In this document: positions 16,977 to 26,677 of the stretch, in pieces
How positions within the stretch are numbered: the stretch's first letter is position 1
Layout of the letters: each line of letters begins with the position of its first letter
Assembly (NCBI RefSeq): GCF_900142255.1
Contig: NZ_FRAF01000013.1
Span: 31,900 to 95,899, forward strand
Length of the DNA: 64,000 nt
Reading direction: 5' to 3'
Origin: Alicyclobacillus tolerans
GTDB lineage: Bacteria > Bacillota > Bacilli > Alicyclobacillales > Alicyclobacillaceae
The notes under the pieces: model-generated
Databases searched by the model: none
Told to the model about the DNA's origin: nothing
The model's input: the letters and a program-made list of their open reading frames with translations, nothing else
Program-made: the position numbers and the translations under genes

Positions 16977-16990
16977 TGAAAACGCTTGCT
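16977..16990 (+). promoter_or_regulatory. cre-like site (CcpA operator)
   Basis: TGAAAACGCTTGCT matches the B. subtilis cre consensus TGWAARCGYTWNCW at every position. It lies just after the regulator's stop and ~185 bases before the leucine dehydrogenase start, consistent with carbon catabolite control of the bkd operon. CcpA is not in the window. Confidence 0.6.
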
Positions 16991-17042
16991 TGCGTGTTTT
17001 TGCAGACTGTGCAATTTATTTCATGTTTTTAGCTTCTATGGA

Positions 17043-17122
17043 TTGCTCAAAAAAATCAAACTCCCAGCATCAAAATGAATCGACTATACTCATGAATGTC
17101 ATAGAGTCGCTGGGATGAGCAA
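17043..17122 (+). promoter_or_regulatory. Multi-stem inverted repeat in the leader of the bkd operon
   Basis: Nested pairing: outer TTGCTCA (17043-17049) with TGAGCAA (17116-17122), middle TCCCAGC (17062-17068) with GCTGGGA (17109-17115), inner GACT (17082-17085) with AGTC (17105-17108). The 3' strands of the outer and middle stems abut, as in a coaxial RNA stack. No T-box or T tract is seen. It could be a structured leader RNA or a palindromic protein site. Confidence 0.5.
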
Positions 17123-17174
17123 GCGATTCTTGTAAAGGATGGAGAGACTTTCATTACAGGAGGACTTATACAGG

Positions 17175-18266
17175 ATGGAAATTTTTCAATATCTGCAAAC
17201 TTACGATTATGAACAGGTTGTATTCTGTCACGATGAAGCTTCAGGGTTAAAAGCAATTATTGCGATACACGATACTACCCTTGGTCCAGCGCTTGGTGGT
17301 TGCCGTATGTGGCCTTATGCTACAGAGGAGGAGGCTATTCTTGATGCGTTGCGTTTGGCGCGAGGCATGACTTACAAGGCTGCCGCCGCCGGGCTGAATC
17401 TGGGCGGAGGCAAGACGGTTATTATTGGTGATGCCAAAAAGGATAAGAGTGAGGCGCTTTTTCGCGCATTAGGAAGATACATTCAGAGCCTGAATGGCCG
17501 TTATATTACTGCAGAAGATGTCGGCACAACAGAAGCAGATATGAATTTGATTCATATGGAAACCAAGTATGTAACGGGCATTTCAAAAACTTATGGTTCG
17601 AGCGGGAACCCGAGTCCTATGACTGCGCTCGGAGTCTTCCGTGGCATGCAGGCGACAGCCAAATTGGCCCTTGGTAGCGACGATTTGGCAGGTAAGACAG
17701 TCGCCATTCAAGGATTGGGTAGCGTTGGTTATGCTTTGGCCGAAATGGTCAAAGAGGCAGGTGGTCATCTGGTAGTTACAGACATAAACGAGGATGCGCT
17801 AAAACGTGCTCAAAACGAGTTGGGTGCAAAGGTAGTTGGCATTCAGGAAATTTTTGAAGCAGATTGTGACATTTTGGCGCCCTGTGCACTCGGAGCGGTA
17901 TTGAACGACCATACTCTACCGCTTCTAAAATGCAAAGCTATTGCCGGATCGGCCAACAATCAGCTAGCTGAGACTCGTCACGGTGATTGGCTTCATGAAC
18001 GCGGTATTCTTTATGCGCCGGATTATGTTATTAATTCAGGCGGCGTGATTAATGTGGCAGATGAACTGGAAGGTTATTCTGAAGAACGTGCGAAGAAACG
18101 CGTGGAAGGGATTTACAATATCATGCTTGAGCTTTATGAAGTCTCTCGTCGTGAGCATATCCCATCCTATCAGGCTGCAGACCGCATGGCAGAAGCTAGA
18201 ATTGAACAGATGCGTCGAGTGAGAAGCACATTCCTGCCTCATCAAAGTACAGTCTTGCACAAGTAA
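17175..18266 (+). CDS. bcd: Leucine (branched-chain amino acid) dehydrogenase
   Basis: NAD-dependent oxidative deamination of Leu, Ile and Val to their 2-oxo acids, the first step of branched-chain amino acid catabolism. ATG 17175 gives 363 residues, the usual family length, with ACAGGAGG upstream. The substrate site is visible in [10 protein letters not shown] and [14 protein letters not shown] (catalytic Lys near residue 80). The NAD Rossmann motif is [13 protein letters not shown] (~180), and SANNQLAE and [16 protein letters not shown] follow. It feeds the dehydrogenase complex encoded directly downstream. Bacillus has ptb and buk around this gene; they are absent here. Confidence 0.95.
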   Translation: MEIFQYLQTYDYEQVVFCHDEASGLKAIIAIHDTTLGPALGGCRMWPYATEEEAILDALRLARGMTYKAAAAGLNLGGGKTVIIGDAKKDKSEALFRALGRYIQSLNGRYITAEDVGTTEADMNLIHMETKYVTGISKTYGSSGNPSPMTALGVFRGMQATAKLALGSDDLAGKTVAIQGLGSVGYALAEMVKEAGGHLVVTDINEDALKRAQNELGAKVVGIQEIFEADCDILAPCALGAVLNDHTLPLLKCKAIAGSANNQLAETRHGDWLHERGILYAPDYVINSGGVINVADELEGYSEERAKKRVEGIYNIMLELYEVSRREHIPSYQAADRMAEARIEQMRRVRSTFLPHQSTVLHK

Positions 18267-18290
18267 CAGCAGTGGAAGGAGAAAAAAGCA

Positions 18291-19712
18291 TTGGCTGAGC
18301 AGTCTTTTGACTTAGTAGTATTGGGAGGCGGTACGGGAGGTTATGTGGCGGCTATTCGTGCCGCCCAGTTAGGCCTTTCAGTAGCCATTGTTGAGAAAGA
18401 TAAACTTGGAGGTACATGCCTGCATCGCGGTTGTATTCCAAGCAAAGCACTATTGCGTAGCGCAGAATTGTTTGCGGATGTAAAAAACGGAGAAAATTAC
18501 GGCGTTAGTGCAGAAAAAGTTTCGTTTCATTTAGAACATGCGATGGCACGTAAACAGTCTATTGTAGAAAAGTTGCATCGCGGCGTGGAATTCTTAATGA
18601 AAAAAAATCGAGTGGAAGTCATACGCGGGTATGGTCGATTAATGGGACCTTCCATATTCTCTCCGCAGGCTGGTGCTGTACGTGTGGAAAATGGTGAAGA
18701 GTCACAGATTTTGACGCCTCGCTTCACCCTCATTGCTACGGGCTCAAGTCCAAGAGCTTTACCTGGCCTTCCTTTTGACGGGAAACTTGTGCTTTCTTCG
18801 GATGATGCGTTGCAGTTTGAACGACTACCTAACTCGATTCTGATTGTCGGTGGCGGAGCTATAGGCGTAGAATGGGCATCTATGCTTTCGGATTTTGGGG
18901 TTCAAGTGACATTGTTGGAATTTTTGCCGCGGCTTTTGCCTCAAGAGGATGAAGAAGTCAGTCGCGAAGTGGAGAAAATTTTGAAAAAACGCGGCGTTGC
19001 TGTTCAAACGGGTGCAAAAGTGATTCCTGATTCTTTTCGCAAGCAAAATGATGGAATGGAAATTCAGTACGATCTCGATGGTCAACAAATTTCTATTCAA
19101 GCGGATTGTATGATGGTGGCTGTAGGTCGTTCTGCCAATGTTGACAATCTTGGTATTGAGGCAACAGAAATCGAGATTCAACGCGGTGTCATTCAAGTAG
19201 ACGAGCACTATCGTACACGTGAACACAATATTTTCGCTATTGGCGATGTGATTGGTGGCTTGCAACTTGCGCATGTAGCAGCTCACGAAGGTATTCATGC
19301 TGTAGAAACTATGGCAGGATTGCACACGCACCCTCTGGTCTACCGCAACATTGCGCGTTGTACATACAGTAGGCCGGAAGTAGCTTCAGTTGGCTGGACT
19401 GAGAGTGAGGCCAAAGAAGCTGGCTATCAGTTGAAAATTGGTAAGTTTCCTTTCTCGTCGATTGGAAAAGCGCTGGTTCACGGTGAAGCTGAAGGATTTG
19501 TCAAAATGATAGCTGACCGTGAAACCGATGATTTGTTAGGTGTGCATATTGTTGGACCTCATGCCACTGATTTGATTTCCGAAGCAGGTCTAGCTCTTTT
19601 TGTCAACGCGTCTGCATGGGAAATAGGGAATATGATACATCCGCATCCAACACTCTCTGAAACTTTAGGTGAAGCTGCATTGGCTGTGGATGGATTGGCG
19701 TTGCATATGTGA
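18291..19712 (+). CDS. lpdV: Dihydrolipoyl dehydrogenase (E3 of branched-chain 2-oxoacid dehydrogenase)
   Basis: FAD enzyme that reoxidises the dihydrolipoyl group of E2 and reduces NAD. Of 473 residues with a TTG start at 18291 behind GGAAGGAG. The FAD site is VVLGGGTGGYVAAIRAAQLG at the N-terminus and the redox disulfide is GGTCLHRGCIPSK (Cys ~43/48). The NAD site is IVGGGAIGVEWASML, and the C-terminal active-site pair is HPHPTLSE. It lies 24 bases after bcd and ahead of E1 and E2, so it is the complex-specific E3. Confidence 0.95.
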   Translation: MAEQSFDLVVLGGGTGGYVAAIRAAQLGLSVAIVEKDKLGGTCLHRGCIPSKALLRSAELFADVKNGENYGVSAEKVSFHLEHAMARKQSIVEKLHRGVEFLMKKNRVEVIRGYGRLMGPSIFSPQAGAVRVENGEESQILTPRFTLIATGSSPRALPGLPFDGKLVLSSDDALQFERLPNSILIVGGGAIGVEWASMLSDFGVQVTLLEFLPRLLPQEDEEVSREVEKILKKRGVAVQTGAKVIPDSFRKQNDGMEIQYDLDGQQISIQADCMMVAVGRSANVDNLGIEATEIEIQRGVIQVDEHYRTREHNIFAIGDVIGGLQLAHVAAHEGIHAVETMAGLHTHPLVYRNIARCTYSRPEVASVGWTESEAKEAGYQLKIGKFPFSSIGKALVHGEAEGFVKMIADRETDDLLGVHIVGPHATDLISEAGLALFVNASAWEIGNMIHPHPTLSETLGEAALAVDGLALHM

Positions 19713-19819
19713 TCAAAATGACCAAAACCAGCGCTTAGCATGCTGGCTTGCGTTAAATACGATCACTTCTTTGGGTGATCAATCTAATAATCGAGATGCA
19801 TAGGGAAGGAGCTACTCTC

Positions 19820-20824
19820 ATGGCAACGCTTACAAACCATCGGGAAGTAGGCTTGAGCGATGAACAAGTTTTATTGATGTATGAAAAAATGCTCACAGCA
19901 AGAATGCTGGATGAAAGACTTTGGTTGTTAAACCGAGCAGGGAAAATTCCGTTTGTGATTTCATGCCAAGGTCAAGAAGGCGCACAAGCAGGAGCAGGTT
20001 TTGCTTTGCGCCCTGGAGTGGATTTTATAGCGCCTTATTATCGAGATCTCTGTCTGGTCTTGATTTTTGGTCATACGCCGCAAGACGAGTTACTCGCGGC
20101 ATTCGCCAAAGCCGGTGATCCGAACAGCGGCGGACGCCAAATGCCAGGTCATTATGGGGATCATAAATTAAATATTTTTACTGGCAGCAGTCCGGTCGGT
20201 ACACAGATTCCTCATGCTGTAGGAGCGGCGTTGGCTGCTAAAATGAGAGGCCATGACCAAGTAGCGTTTACTTCTTTTGGAGAGGGAACGAGCAACCAAG
20301 GAGATTTTCACGAAGCAGCAAACTTTGCTGGTGTACATCGACTACCCGTGATTTTCTTCTGTGAAAACAATCAATATGCCATCTCTGTTCCTTTGAATCG
20401 ACAGGTGGCTTGTGAGAATGTAGCAGATAGGGCTGGCAGTTATGGGTTTCCGGGGGTCACGGTAGATGGTATGGACCCAATCGCTGTTTATCAAGTCACC
20501 AAAGAAGCGGTGGAACGCGCCAGGAAAGGCGAAGGTCCTACGCTGATTGAAGCGAAAACATACCGTCTGGTTCCCCATTCTAGTGACGACGACGATCGCT
20601 CATATCGTACGCGAGAAGAAGTGGCGAAAGCCAAAGAAGGAGATTCGCTAGAGCGTATGCGGAGCTATTTAGAAGAGATGGGATTATTGACTGCCGAGCA
20701 GCATGAGATGTTGACAGAACGCATCAGCAAAGAGATCAATGCGGCTACAGAATATGCGGAAGCTGCGCCTGCTCCAGAAGTTTCCACGCTCTTTGCGCAC
20801 ATTTATGCCGAGGAGGGGAAATAA
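19820..20824 (+). CDS. bkdAA: Branched-chain 2-oxoacid dehydrogenase E1 alpha subunit
   Basis: Thiamine-diphosphate-dependent decarboxylase subunit for the 2-oxo acids of Leu, Ile and Val. ATG 19820 has GGAAGGAG nine bases upstream, giving 334 residues. The ThDP motif starts at TSFGEGTSNQGDFHEAANFA and ends with the FCENNQYAIS segment; the phosphorylation-loop region reads YRLVPHSSDDDDRSYR. There are 107 bases between lpdV and this gene with a weak CCAGC/GCTGG hairpin, possibly tuning expression of E3 versus E1. The stop is immediately followed by the E1 beta ATG, implying translational coupling. Confidence 0.95.
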   Translation: MATLTNHREVGLSDEQVLLMYEKMLTARMLDERLWLLNRAGKIPFVISCQGQEGAQAGAGFALRPGVDFIAPYYRDLCLVLIFGHTPQDELLAAFAKAGDPNSGGRQMPGHYGDHKLNIFTGSSPVGTQIPHAVGAALAAKMRGHDQVAFTSFGEGTSNQGDFHEAANFAGVHRLPVIFFCENNQYAISVPLNRQVACENVADRAGSYGFPGVTVDGMDPIAVYQVTKEAVERARKGEGPTLIEAKTYRLVPHSSDDDDRSYRTREEVAKAKEGDSLERMRSYLEEMGLLTAEQHEMLTERISKEINAATEYAEAAPAPEVSTLFAHIYAEEGK

Positions 20825-21808
20825 ATGGCTGTCAAACAATTTATTGAAGCTATTCATGATGCGCTGCAAGAAGAAATGTCTCGTGATGAGCGAGTATTTG
20901 TGTTAGGCGAAGATGTAGGGTTGCGTGGTGGTGTTTTTCGAGTTACGGCCGGTTTGATTGAACAATTTGGTGAACAGCGTGTACTCGATACTCCCCTTGC
21001 AGAGAGCGCTATTGTTGGTGTCTCGATTGGTGCGGCGGCCAATGGGTTGCGTCCGGTAGCAGAAATTCAGTTTGCAGATTTTATTATGCCTGCAGTCAAT
21101 CAGATTCTATCGGAAGCGGCTCGCATTCGCTATCGTTCCAATGGCGATTGGGATTGTCCAATAGTTATTCGCGCTCCATTTGGTGGCGGGGTGCATGGTG
21201 CGTTATATCACTCGCAAAGCGTAGAGGCTTTGTTTACTCATACGCCAGGTTTAAAAGTGGTTATTCCCTCAACACCTTCAGATGCTAAAGGATTGTTGAT
21301 CAGTGCTATTCGCGATCCAGATCCTGTACTTTTCTTCGAACACAAACGATTGTATCGACTTGTCAAAGAAGAAGTGCCTGAGGAAGCTTATACTACTCCG
21401 ATTGGAAAGGCAGCAGTACGTCGCGAGGGTGACGATATCACCGTCATTTCATACGGTCTTGCCTTGCATTTTGCATTACAGGCAGCGGAACAACTTGCTG
21501 CAGAAGGCATATCTGCACATGTCCTTGATTTACGGACATTGCGCCCTCTGGATGAGGAGGCTATTTTAGAGGCTGCTTCGCGGACAGGAAAAGTTTTGAT
21601 TGTACATGAAGACAACAAAGTTTGCGGTGTGGGCGCGGAAGTATCTGCCCTCATTGCCGAACATTGTCTTTTCGAACTGGATGCGCCTATTGCACGCCTG
21701 TGCGGACCAGAAGTGCCAGCCATGCCTTTCAATGGTAATTTGGAACGGGAATACATGCTCTCACCAGCTAAAATTGCTGATGCTATGCGTAAACTGGCTA
21801 AATTTTAG
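20825..21808 (+). CDS. bkdAB: Branched-chain 2-oxoacid dehydrogenase E1 beta subunit
   Basis: Of 327 residues, forming the alpha2beta2 E1 with the preceding gene product. Family motifs: VFVLGEDVGLRGGVFRVTAG, DTPLAESAIVGVSIGAA, FADFIMPAVNQILSEAARIR and GGGVHGALYHSQSVEALF. The C-terminal transketolase domain has VLDLRTLRPLDEEAI. The ATG follows the E1 alpha stop directly, with GGAGGGGA inside the end of the alpha gene as the ribosome site. It contacts E2 and completes the ThDP pocket. Confidence 0.95.
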   Translation: MAVKQFIEAIHDALQEEMSRDERVFVLGEDVGLRGGVFRVTAGLIEQFGEQRVLDTPLAESAIVGVSIGAAANGLRPVAEIQFADFIMPAVNQILSEAARIRYRSNGDWDCPIVIRAPFGGGVHGALYHSQSVEALFTHTPGLKVVIPSTPSDAKGLLISAIRDPDPVLFFEHKRLYRLVKEEVPEEAYTTPIGKAAVRREGDDITVISYGLALHFALQAAEQLAAEGISAHVLDLRTLRPLDEEAILEAASRTGKVLIVHEDNKVCGVGAEVSALIAEHCLFELDAPIARLCGPEVPAMPFNGNLEREYMLSPAKIADAMRKLAKF

Positions 21809-21834
21809 GTTGTTGAAACGAGGAGGTTTTAGGA

Positions 21835-23148
21835 TTGGATGTAAAAATGCCGCAACTGGGGGAGAGTGTGACAGAAGGTACCCTGGGACGTTGGTTAAAA
21901 CAGGTGGGCGATCCGGTTCGAAAATACGAACCCATTGCTGAAGTCATTACTGATAAAGTCACTGCTGAGGTTCCTTCTGATGTAGATGGAAGGATGGCTG
22001 AACATTATATAGCTGAAGGAACAACTGTAGCTGTCGGAACGCTGATCTGTAGAATTGAGACGTTGAATGAGGAGAATACTGGCAGTCAACCTACCAGTTC
22101 TTCTGTTCCAGCGGATTCACCTTCGAAAGCTTCTTTGACAAGTACCTTGAATGAAGATCGGCATCAAGTAGAAAAGAAAGCTAATAGCCGTTCGTTGGGA
22201 AGATACTCACCAGCCGTTTTGCGGTTAGCTGAAGAACATCAAGTCGATTTACGGCAAGTCATGGGCAGCGGTGAAGGTGGAAGAATCACACGAAAAGATG
22301 TTCTCGCTTTTATTGAACAGGGAAGTCAACCGTCCATGGCTATTCCTGAAACCAAACAGACAGAACTCTCTTCTGCTGTTCCGTCTTCAGCTAAAGCTCC
22401 AGAGCACAGTCAACCCGCAGCAGCAGAGGCAAGAGCAACAGAAAATGGTGACTATACCGTTTTGCCTGCAACTCCTATTCGCCGTACGATTGCTCGGAGA
22501 ATGTTGGAAAGTAAGCGCACTGCACCACATGCTTGGACGATGGTGGAAGTGGACGCAACCTCCTTGGTACGTTATCGAGATCGGCAGAAAAAGGGGTTTG
22601 TTGAACGGGAAGGTGTGTCTCTAACGTATTTACCGTTCTTTATTAAAGCTGTGGCAAATGCGCTTCGCCAGTATCCAATGCTCAATGCTGCATGGGTAGA
22701 TGATGAGATAAGGCTGATGAAAAATATTCATATTTCCATAGCGATTGCTACCGATGATGCTCTTGTGGTTCCTGTTATTCATCATGCGGATAGACTGAGT
22801 GTAACAGGAATTGCACATGCACTAAACGACTTGGCAACGCGAGCTCGAAATGGCAAGTTGACGATGGCCGATATGGAAGGCGGCACGTTTACGGTCAATA
22901 ACACCGGAGCATTCGGTTCCATCTTGTCGCAACCGATTATCAATCAGCCTCAAGCTGCGATTCTATCCGTTGAATCGATTGTCAAGCGGCCCATGGTGAT
23001 GGATGACGATATGATTGCCATTCGCCATATGGTGAATCTTTGTTTGTCACTCGATCATCGTTTGTTGGACGGATGGGTAGCCGGTCAATTCTTGAAAGCG
23101 GTCAAAGAACAAGTTGAACAGGCAGGCGAACATTTGACGCTTGGATGA
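21835..23148 (+). CDS. bkdB: Branched-chain 2-oxoacid dehydrogenase E2 (dihydrolipoyl acyltransferase)
   Basis: Of 437 residues; the TTG start at 21835 is backed by GAGGAGG. An N-terminal lipoyl domain carries the lipoylated Lys in EVITDKVTAEVPS (~residue 42). A Ser/Ala-rich linker leads to the peripheral subunit-binding domain (YSPAVLRLAEEHQVDLRQV, ~residues 123-160). The C-terminal catalytic acyltransferase domain ends with the active-site LSLDHRLLDGWVAGQFL. It forms the core of the complex and needs lipoate from the lipA and lipB products encoded next. A terminator follows. Confidence 0.95.
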   Translation: MDVKMPQLGESVTEGTLGRWLKQVGDPVRKYEPIAEVITDKVTAEVPSDVDGRMAEHYIAEGTTVAVGTLICRIETLNEENTGSQPTSSSVPADSPSKASLTSTLNEDRHQVEKKANSRSLGRYSPAVLRLAEEHQVDLRQVMGSGEGGRITRKDVLAFIEQGSQPSMAIPETKQTELSSAVPSSAKAPEHSQPAAAEARATENGDYTVLPATPIRRTIARRMLESKRTAPHAWTMVEVDATSLVRYRDRQKKGFVEREGVSLTYLPFFIKAVANALRQYPMLNAAWVDDEIRLMKNIHISIAIATDDALVVPVIHHADRLSVTGIAHALNDLATRARNGKLTMADMEGGTFTVNNTGAFGSILSQPIINQPQAAILSVESIVKRPMVMDDDMIAIRHMVNLCLSLDHRLLDGWVAGQFLKAVKEQVEQAGEHLTLG

Positions 23149-23161
23149 GTTGCCAGGATTG

Positions 23162-23200
23162 GCCCCAAAGCCGCTTGCGGCGAGTTGGGGCTTTCTTTGC
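23162..23200 (+). terminator. Intrinsic terminator after the bkd operon
   Basis: GCCCCAA...AGCCGC pairs with GCGGC...TTGGGGC around a TT loop and is followed by TTTCTTT. It separates the E2 gene from lipA. Confidence 0.8.
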
Positions 23201-23309
23201 ATTTGATGCAGTTTGGTCTACACTTAAAGTAGTCCCAAGCTAAGAAATTTCGCGTTCCGCTTTCGAAAGAAAGTTGTGACGTTGCCAAAAGAAAGAGGGA
23301 GTGGCCCAT

Positions 23310-24266
23310 ATGCAGTCAAAACTGGCAGAAAAACAAGCTGAAAAAGAACGTATCATGCGCGAACAAGCCATGTCCCGGCCAGAGTGGCTTAAAATTAAGC
23401 TCAATACGGGAGAAGAGTATCAAGAGCTGAAGCGACTGATGCGTTCCAAATCGTTGCACACAGTTTGTGAAGAAGCCCGTTGTCCCAATATTTATGAATG
23501 TTGGACGCATCGTACGGCTACCTTTATGATTCTCGGTGAGACTTGTACACGTGCTTGTCGATTTTGCGCTGTGCACAGCGGTAAACCGACAGAACTCGAC
23601 TTACAAGAACCTGAACGGGTAGCTGAAGCTTGTGTGCAAATGGATTTGCAGCATGCCGTGGTAACATCAGTTGCTAGAGACGATTTAGCTGACGGTGGAG
23701 CTTCTATCTTTGCCGAAACGATTCGCGCCATCCGTAGACGTTTGCCCACATGCGGTGTGGAAGTATTGATTCCAGATTTTCTAGGGAATTGGGATGCGCT
23801 GGCTACCGTTTTAGACGCTTCGCCTGACATTCTCAACCACAATATAGAGACGGTTCGCAGATTATCAGATAAGGTACGCTCCAAGGCGAAATATGACAGA
23901 ACTTTGGAACTGTTGCAGCGTTCTAAAGAACTTCGTCCGGATATTCGAACCAAGTCAAGCATAATGGTAGGTCTTGGAGAGACAGTGGATGAAATTTTAG
24001 AAACGCTGGACGATTTACGTGCAGTTCAAGTTGATATTGTTACGATTGGCCAGTATTTGCAACCGACAAAAAAACACTTATTGGTGGAAAAATTCTATAC
24101 TCCCACTGAATTTTTACGTTTGCGCGGCGAAGGTTTGGCACGCGGTTTTGCTCATGTGGAATCTGGGCCTATGGTGCGCAGTTCTTACCACGCTCATGAG
24201 CAGGTATTACGTGCGGATGGAATGCCTATTCAATCCCTCAAAGAATCAGCTTCCTCGCAACTTTAA
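23310..24266 (+). CDS. lipA: Lipoyl synthase LipA
   Basis: Radical-SAM enzyme that inserts two sulfurs into protein-bound octanoyl groups. ATG 23310 (318 residues) is preferred to an in-frame GTG at 23301 because AAAGAGGGAG then has normal spacing. The auxiliary cluster cysteines are in [13 protein letters not shown] and the radical-SAM cluster in [13 protein letters not shown]. The conserved C-terminal RSSYHAHEQ (the RSS motif) donates a serine ligand to the auxiliary cluster. It is next to lipB and downstream of the lipoate-dependent complex. Confidence 0.96.
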   Translation: MQSKLAEKQAEKERIMREQAMSRPEWLKIKLNTGEEYQELKRLMRSKSLHTVCEEARCPNIYECWTHRTATFMILGETCTRACRFCAVHSGKPTELDLQEPERVAEACVQMDLQHAVVTSVARDDLADGGASIFAETIRAIRRRLPTCGVEVLIPDFLGNWDALATVLDASPDILNHNIETVRRLSDKVRSKAKYDRTLELLQRSKELRPDIRTKSSIMVGLGETVDEILETLDDLRAVQVDIVTIGQYLQPTKKHLLVEKFYTPTEFLRLRGEGLARGFAHVESGPMVRSSYHAHEQVLRADGMPIQSLKESASSQL

Positions 24267-24284
24267 TTTGTAGGAGGGGTGAGG

Positions 24285-24992
24285 ATGAGTCAACCGACGA
24301 CAGTAAATTGGATTTCATTAGGACGTATGGATTATGATGAGGCGCTGGCAATTCAGATGAGTCAACGGGATGCGCTGCTTGCCATGGAAGGCGGCGCGCA
24401 GACCGTTTTTACTGTGGAACATCCACCCACAATTACGATTGGTCGAAACGGATCGGCCGCAAATATTGTTGCTTCCGAAGCAGAACTACTGCGTCAAGGG
24501 TTTACGATCCGAGAAGTAGACCGGGGCGGTGATGTTACCTATCATGGTCCAGGCCAACTGGTGGTTTATCCTGTTTTGCACCTGGGTCCATTTGGTAACG
24601 ATGTGTCACTGTTTGTACGACGGTTAGAGGAAATGGTCATACAAGCCCTCGCTGAAGAAGGGATGACGGCAACACGACTGGAAGCCTATCCAGGTGTTTG
24701 GCTGGGAGATAAAAAAATCTGTGCTGTAGGCGCAAGAGTGAAGCGACGCGCCAATGGTGAGTTTGTCACTTCTCACGGCATCGCACTCAATGTGGCTACC
24801 AATTTGGCTCACTTTCAAACCATCATCCCTTGTGGCATTCAGGATAAAGGAGTAACTTCAGTCGCTGAAGAATTGCAACAGGAAGCTTCTGTAGAAATAT
24901 GGGAAGAAAAACTGCGCCGCCATTTTGAACAACAGTTTTCTGCACGAACAGAGACGGTTGATTGGTCTCGCGAAAGGGAGAGTCGGGCATGA
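24285..24992 (+). CDS. lipB: Lipoyl(octanoyl) transferase LipB
   Basis: Transfers octanoyl from acyl carrier protein to lipoyl domains. ATG 24285 follows TAGGAGGGGTG, 235 residues. Signature motifs: [41 protein letters not shown] (catalytic Lys region) and [14 protein letters not shown] with the active-site Cys. This is the LipB family, not the LipM/LipL pair used by B. subtilis. Its stop overlaps the mutase start (ATGA), so lipA-lipB and the mutase genes are one operon. Confidence 0.95.
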   Translation: MSQPTTVNWISLGRMDYDEALAIQMSQRDALLAMEGGAQTVFTVEHPPTITIGRNGSAANIVASEAELLRQGFTIREVDRGGDVTYHGPGQLVVYPVLHLGPFGNDVSLFVRRLEEMVIQALAEEGMTATRLEAYPGVWLGDKKICAVGARVKRRANGEFVTSHGIALNVATNLAHFQTIIPCGIQDKGVTSVAEELQQEASVEIWEEKLRRHFEQQFSARTETVDWSRERESRA

Positions 24993-26647
24993 ACTTCCAA
25001 GAATCCAAAAACGCCTGGGAGAAAAAAGTAGAAACCGAGATAGGAAAGCGACCTGAGCGTCGCAAAGAATTCCATACTTCTTCCGATATCCCTGTGGAAC
25101 GACTGTACACTCCCAACAGTGAAGAATCTACCCCTGATGCTTATTTAGAGAAACTTGGCTTTCCGGGTGAATTTCCGTATACGCGCGGAATCCAGCCAAC
25201 GATGTACCGTGGAAAATTTTGGACAATGCGCCAATATGCAGGGTTTGGTTCTGCTGAAGAAACTAACCTGCGGTTTCGTTATTTGCTGGAACAAGGGCAG
25301 ACAGGATTAAGCACCGCTTTCGATTTGCCTACACAAATTGGTTATGATGCTGACGATCCGTTTGCGCGCGGTGAAGTGGGTAAAGTAGGAGTCTCGATTT
25401 CCTCGCTGCTCGATATGCAGACCCTGTTTGCCGAAATTCCGTTGGATGCAGTGAGTACATCCATGACCATTAATGCTCCTGCTTCAGTGCTGTTGGCCAT
25501 GTATCTTGTGGTTGCTGAACAGCAAGGCGTTGCGTGGAATAAAGTGTCAGGGACCATTCAGAATGATATTTTAAAAGAGTATGTGGCGCGGGGCACCTAT
25601 ATTTTTCCTCCCAAGCCATCTATGCGTCTAATTACCGATATTTTTTCTTTCTGTTCCAAGGAAGTGCCAAACTGGAATACCATTTCTATCTCTGGCTATC
25701 ATATTCGAGAAGCCGGATCGACAGCTGTTCAAGAAATTGCTTTTACATTGGCGAACGCGATTGCTTACGTTGAGGCAGCCTTGGCTGCTGGTTTGCATAT
25801 TGACGAATTTGCTCCTCGTCTTTCATTTTTCTTTAATGCACACAATAATTTTTTTGAAGAAATTGCGAAATTCAGAGCTGCACGGCGCATGTGGGCTCAT
25901 ATTATGAGGGATCGTTTTTCTGCTAAGAACTCTAAATCTATGCAATTACGTTTTCATACCCAGACAGGTGGAAGTACGCTAACTGCTCAACAGCCGGATA
26001 ACAATATTGTTCGGGTTACCGTGCAAGCGCTTGCCGCAGTACTTGGGGGAACACAGAGTTTGCACACCAACAGCCGCGACGAAGCATTGGCGTTGCCGAC
26101 GGAAGAATCAGCTCGTATAGCTCTTCGTACTCAGCAAATTCTTGCCTATGAAAGCCATGTGGGAGACACGGTTGATCCGCTCGGTGGGAGCTACTACATA
26201 GAAGAACTGACGGATGAGTTAGAGAGAAGGGCTACACAATATTTGGATTATATTGAGCAGATGGGTGGAGCAGTTTCTGCCATTGAGCAGGGATATATGC
26301 AAAAAGAGATTCATCACGCCGCTTATTTGACGCAGCGGGAGATTGAACAGGGAGAACAAGTGGTGGTTGGTGTCAATCGATTTACTGTGGAAAACGAATC
26401 CACTCCTGAACTGTTGCGTGTGGACTCCAAACTGGGTGCCATACAGGCTGAGCGTCTGGCCAAATTGCGCCAAGAAAGAGCTCAAGAACCTTGGGCGAAG
26501 GCGCTGGCGGATTTACGTAGCGGAGCTGAAGGGGATGCCAATTTAATGCCGCTTATTCTTCAGGCTGTACGCTCATATGCAACGATTGGTGAAATTTGCA
26601 ACACTTTACGAGATGTTTTTGGAGAGTATCGTCCCCCTATTTATTGA
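24989..26647 (+). CDS. Methylmalonyl-CoA mutase, large catalytic chain (no B12 domain)
   Basis: Of 552 residues, the TIM-barrel part of a two-piece acyl-CoA mutase; the B12 domain is in the next gene. ATG 24989 overlaps the lipB stop. Conserved runs are [19 protein letters not shown] and [19 protein letters not shown], then [16 protein letters not shown] and [16 protein letters not shown]. The residues equivalent to P. shermanii Tyr89 and Arg207 are Tyr83 and Arg201, with the same spacing of 118. These residues favour methylmalonyl-CoA over isobutyryl-CoA (where they are Phe and Gln). The neighbours (epimerase, PccB) support the same reading. Confidence 0.9.
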   Translation: MNFQESKNAWEKKVETEIGKRPERRKEFHTSSDIPVERLYTPNSEESTPDAYLEKLGFPGEFPYTRGIQPTMYRGKFWTMRQYAGFGSAEETNLRFRYLLEQGQTGLSTAFDLPTQIGYDADDPFARGEVGKVGVSISSLLDMQTLFAEIPLDAVSTSMTINAPASVLLAMYLVVAEQQGVAWNKVSGTIQNDILKEYVARGTYIFPPKPSMRLITDIFSFCSKEVPNWNTISISGYHIREAGSTAVQEIAFTLANAIAYVEAALAAGLHIDEFAPRLSFFFNAHNNFFEEIAKFRAARRMWAHIMRDRFSAKNSKSMQLRFHTQTGGSTLTAQQPDNNIVRVTVQALAAVLGGTQSLHTNSRDEALALPTEESARIALRTQQILAYESHVGDTVDPLGGSYYIEELTDELERRATQYLDYIEQMGGAVSAIEQGYMQKEIHHAAYLTQREIEQGEQVVVGVNRFTVENESTPELLRVDSKLGAIQAERLAKLRQERAQEPWAKALADLRSGAEGDANLMPLILQAVRSYATIGEICNTLRDVFGEYRPPIY

Positions 26648-26677
26648 TTCTGAAGAGAAAATGGAGGCGAGAACAGC

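Noticed and set aside
16961..17174. Search for a sigma-54 -24/-12 promoter (TGGCAC-N5-TTGCW) ahead of bcd
   Set aside because: Best match TTGCGTGTTTTTGCA has only partial agreement and wrong spacing.
18825..19331. 168-codon minus-strand frame opposite lpdV
   Set aside because: Antisense shadow of a clearly identified E3 gene.
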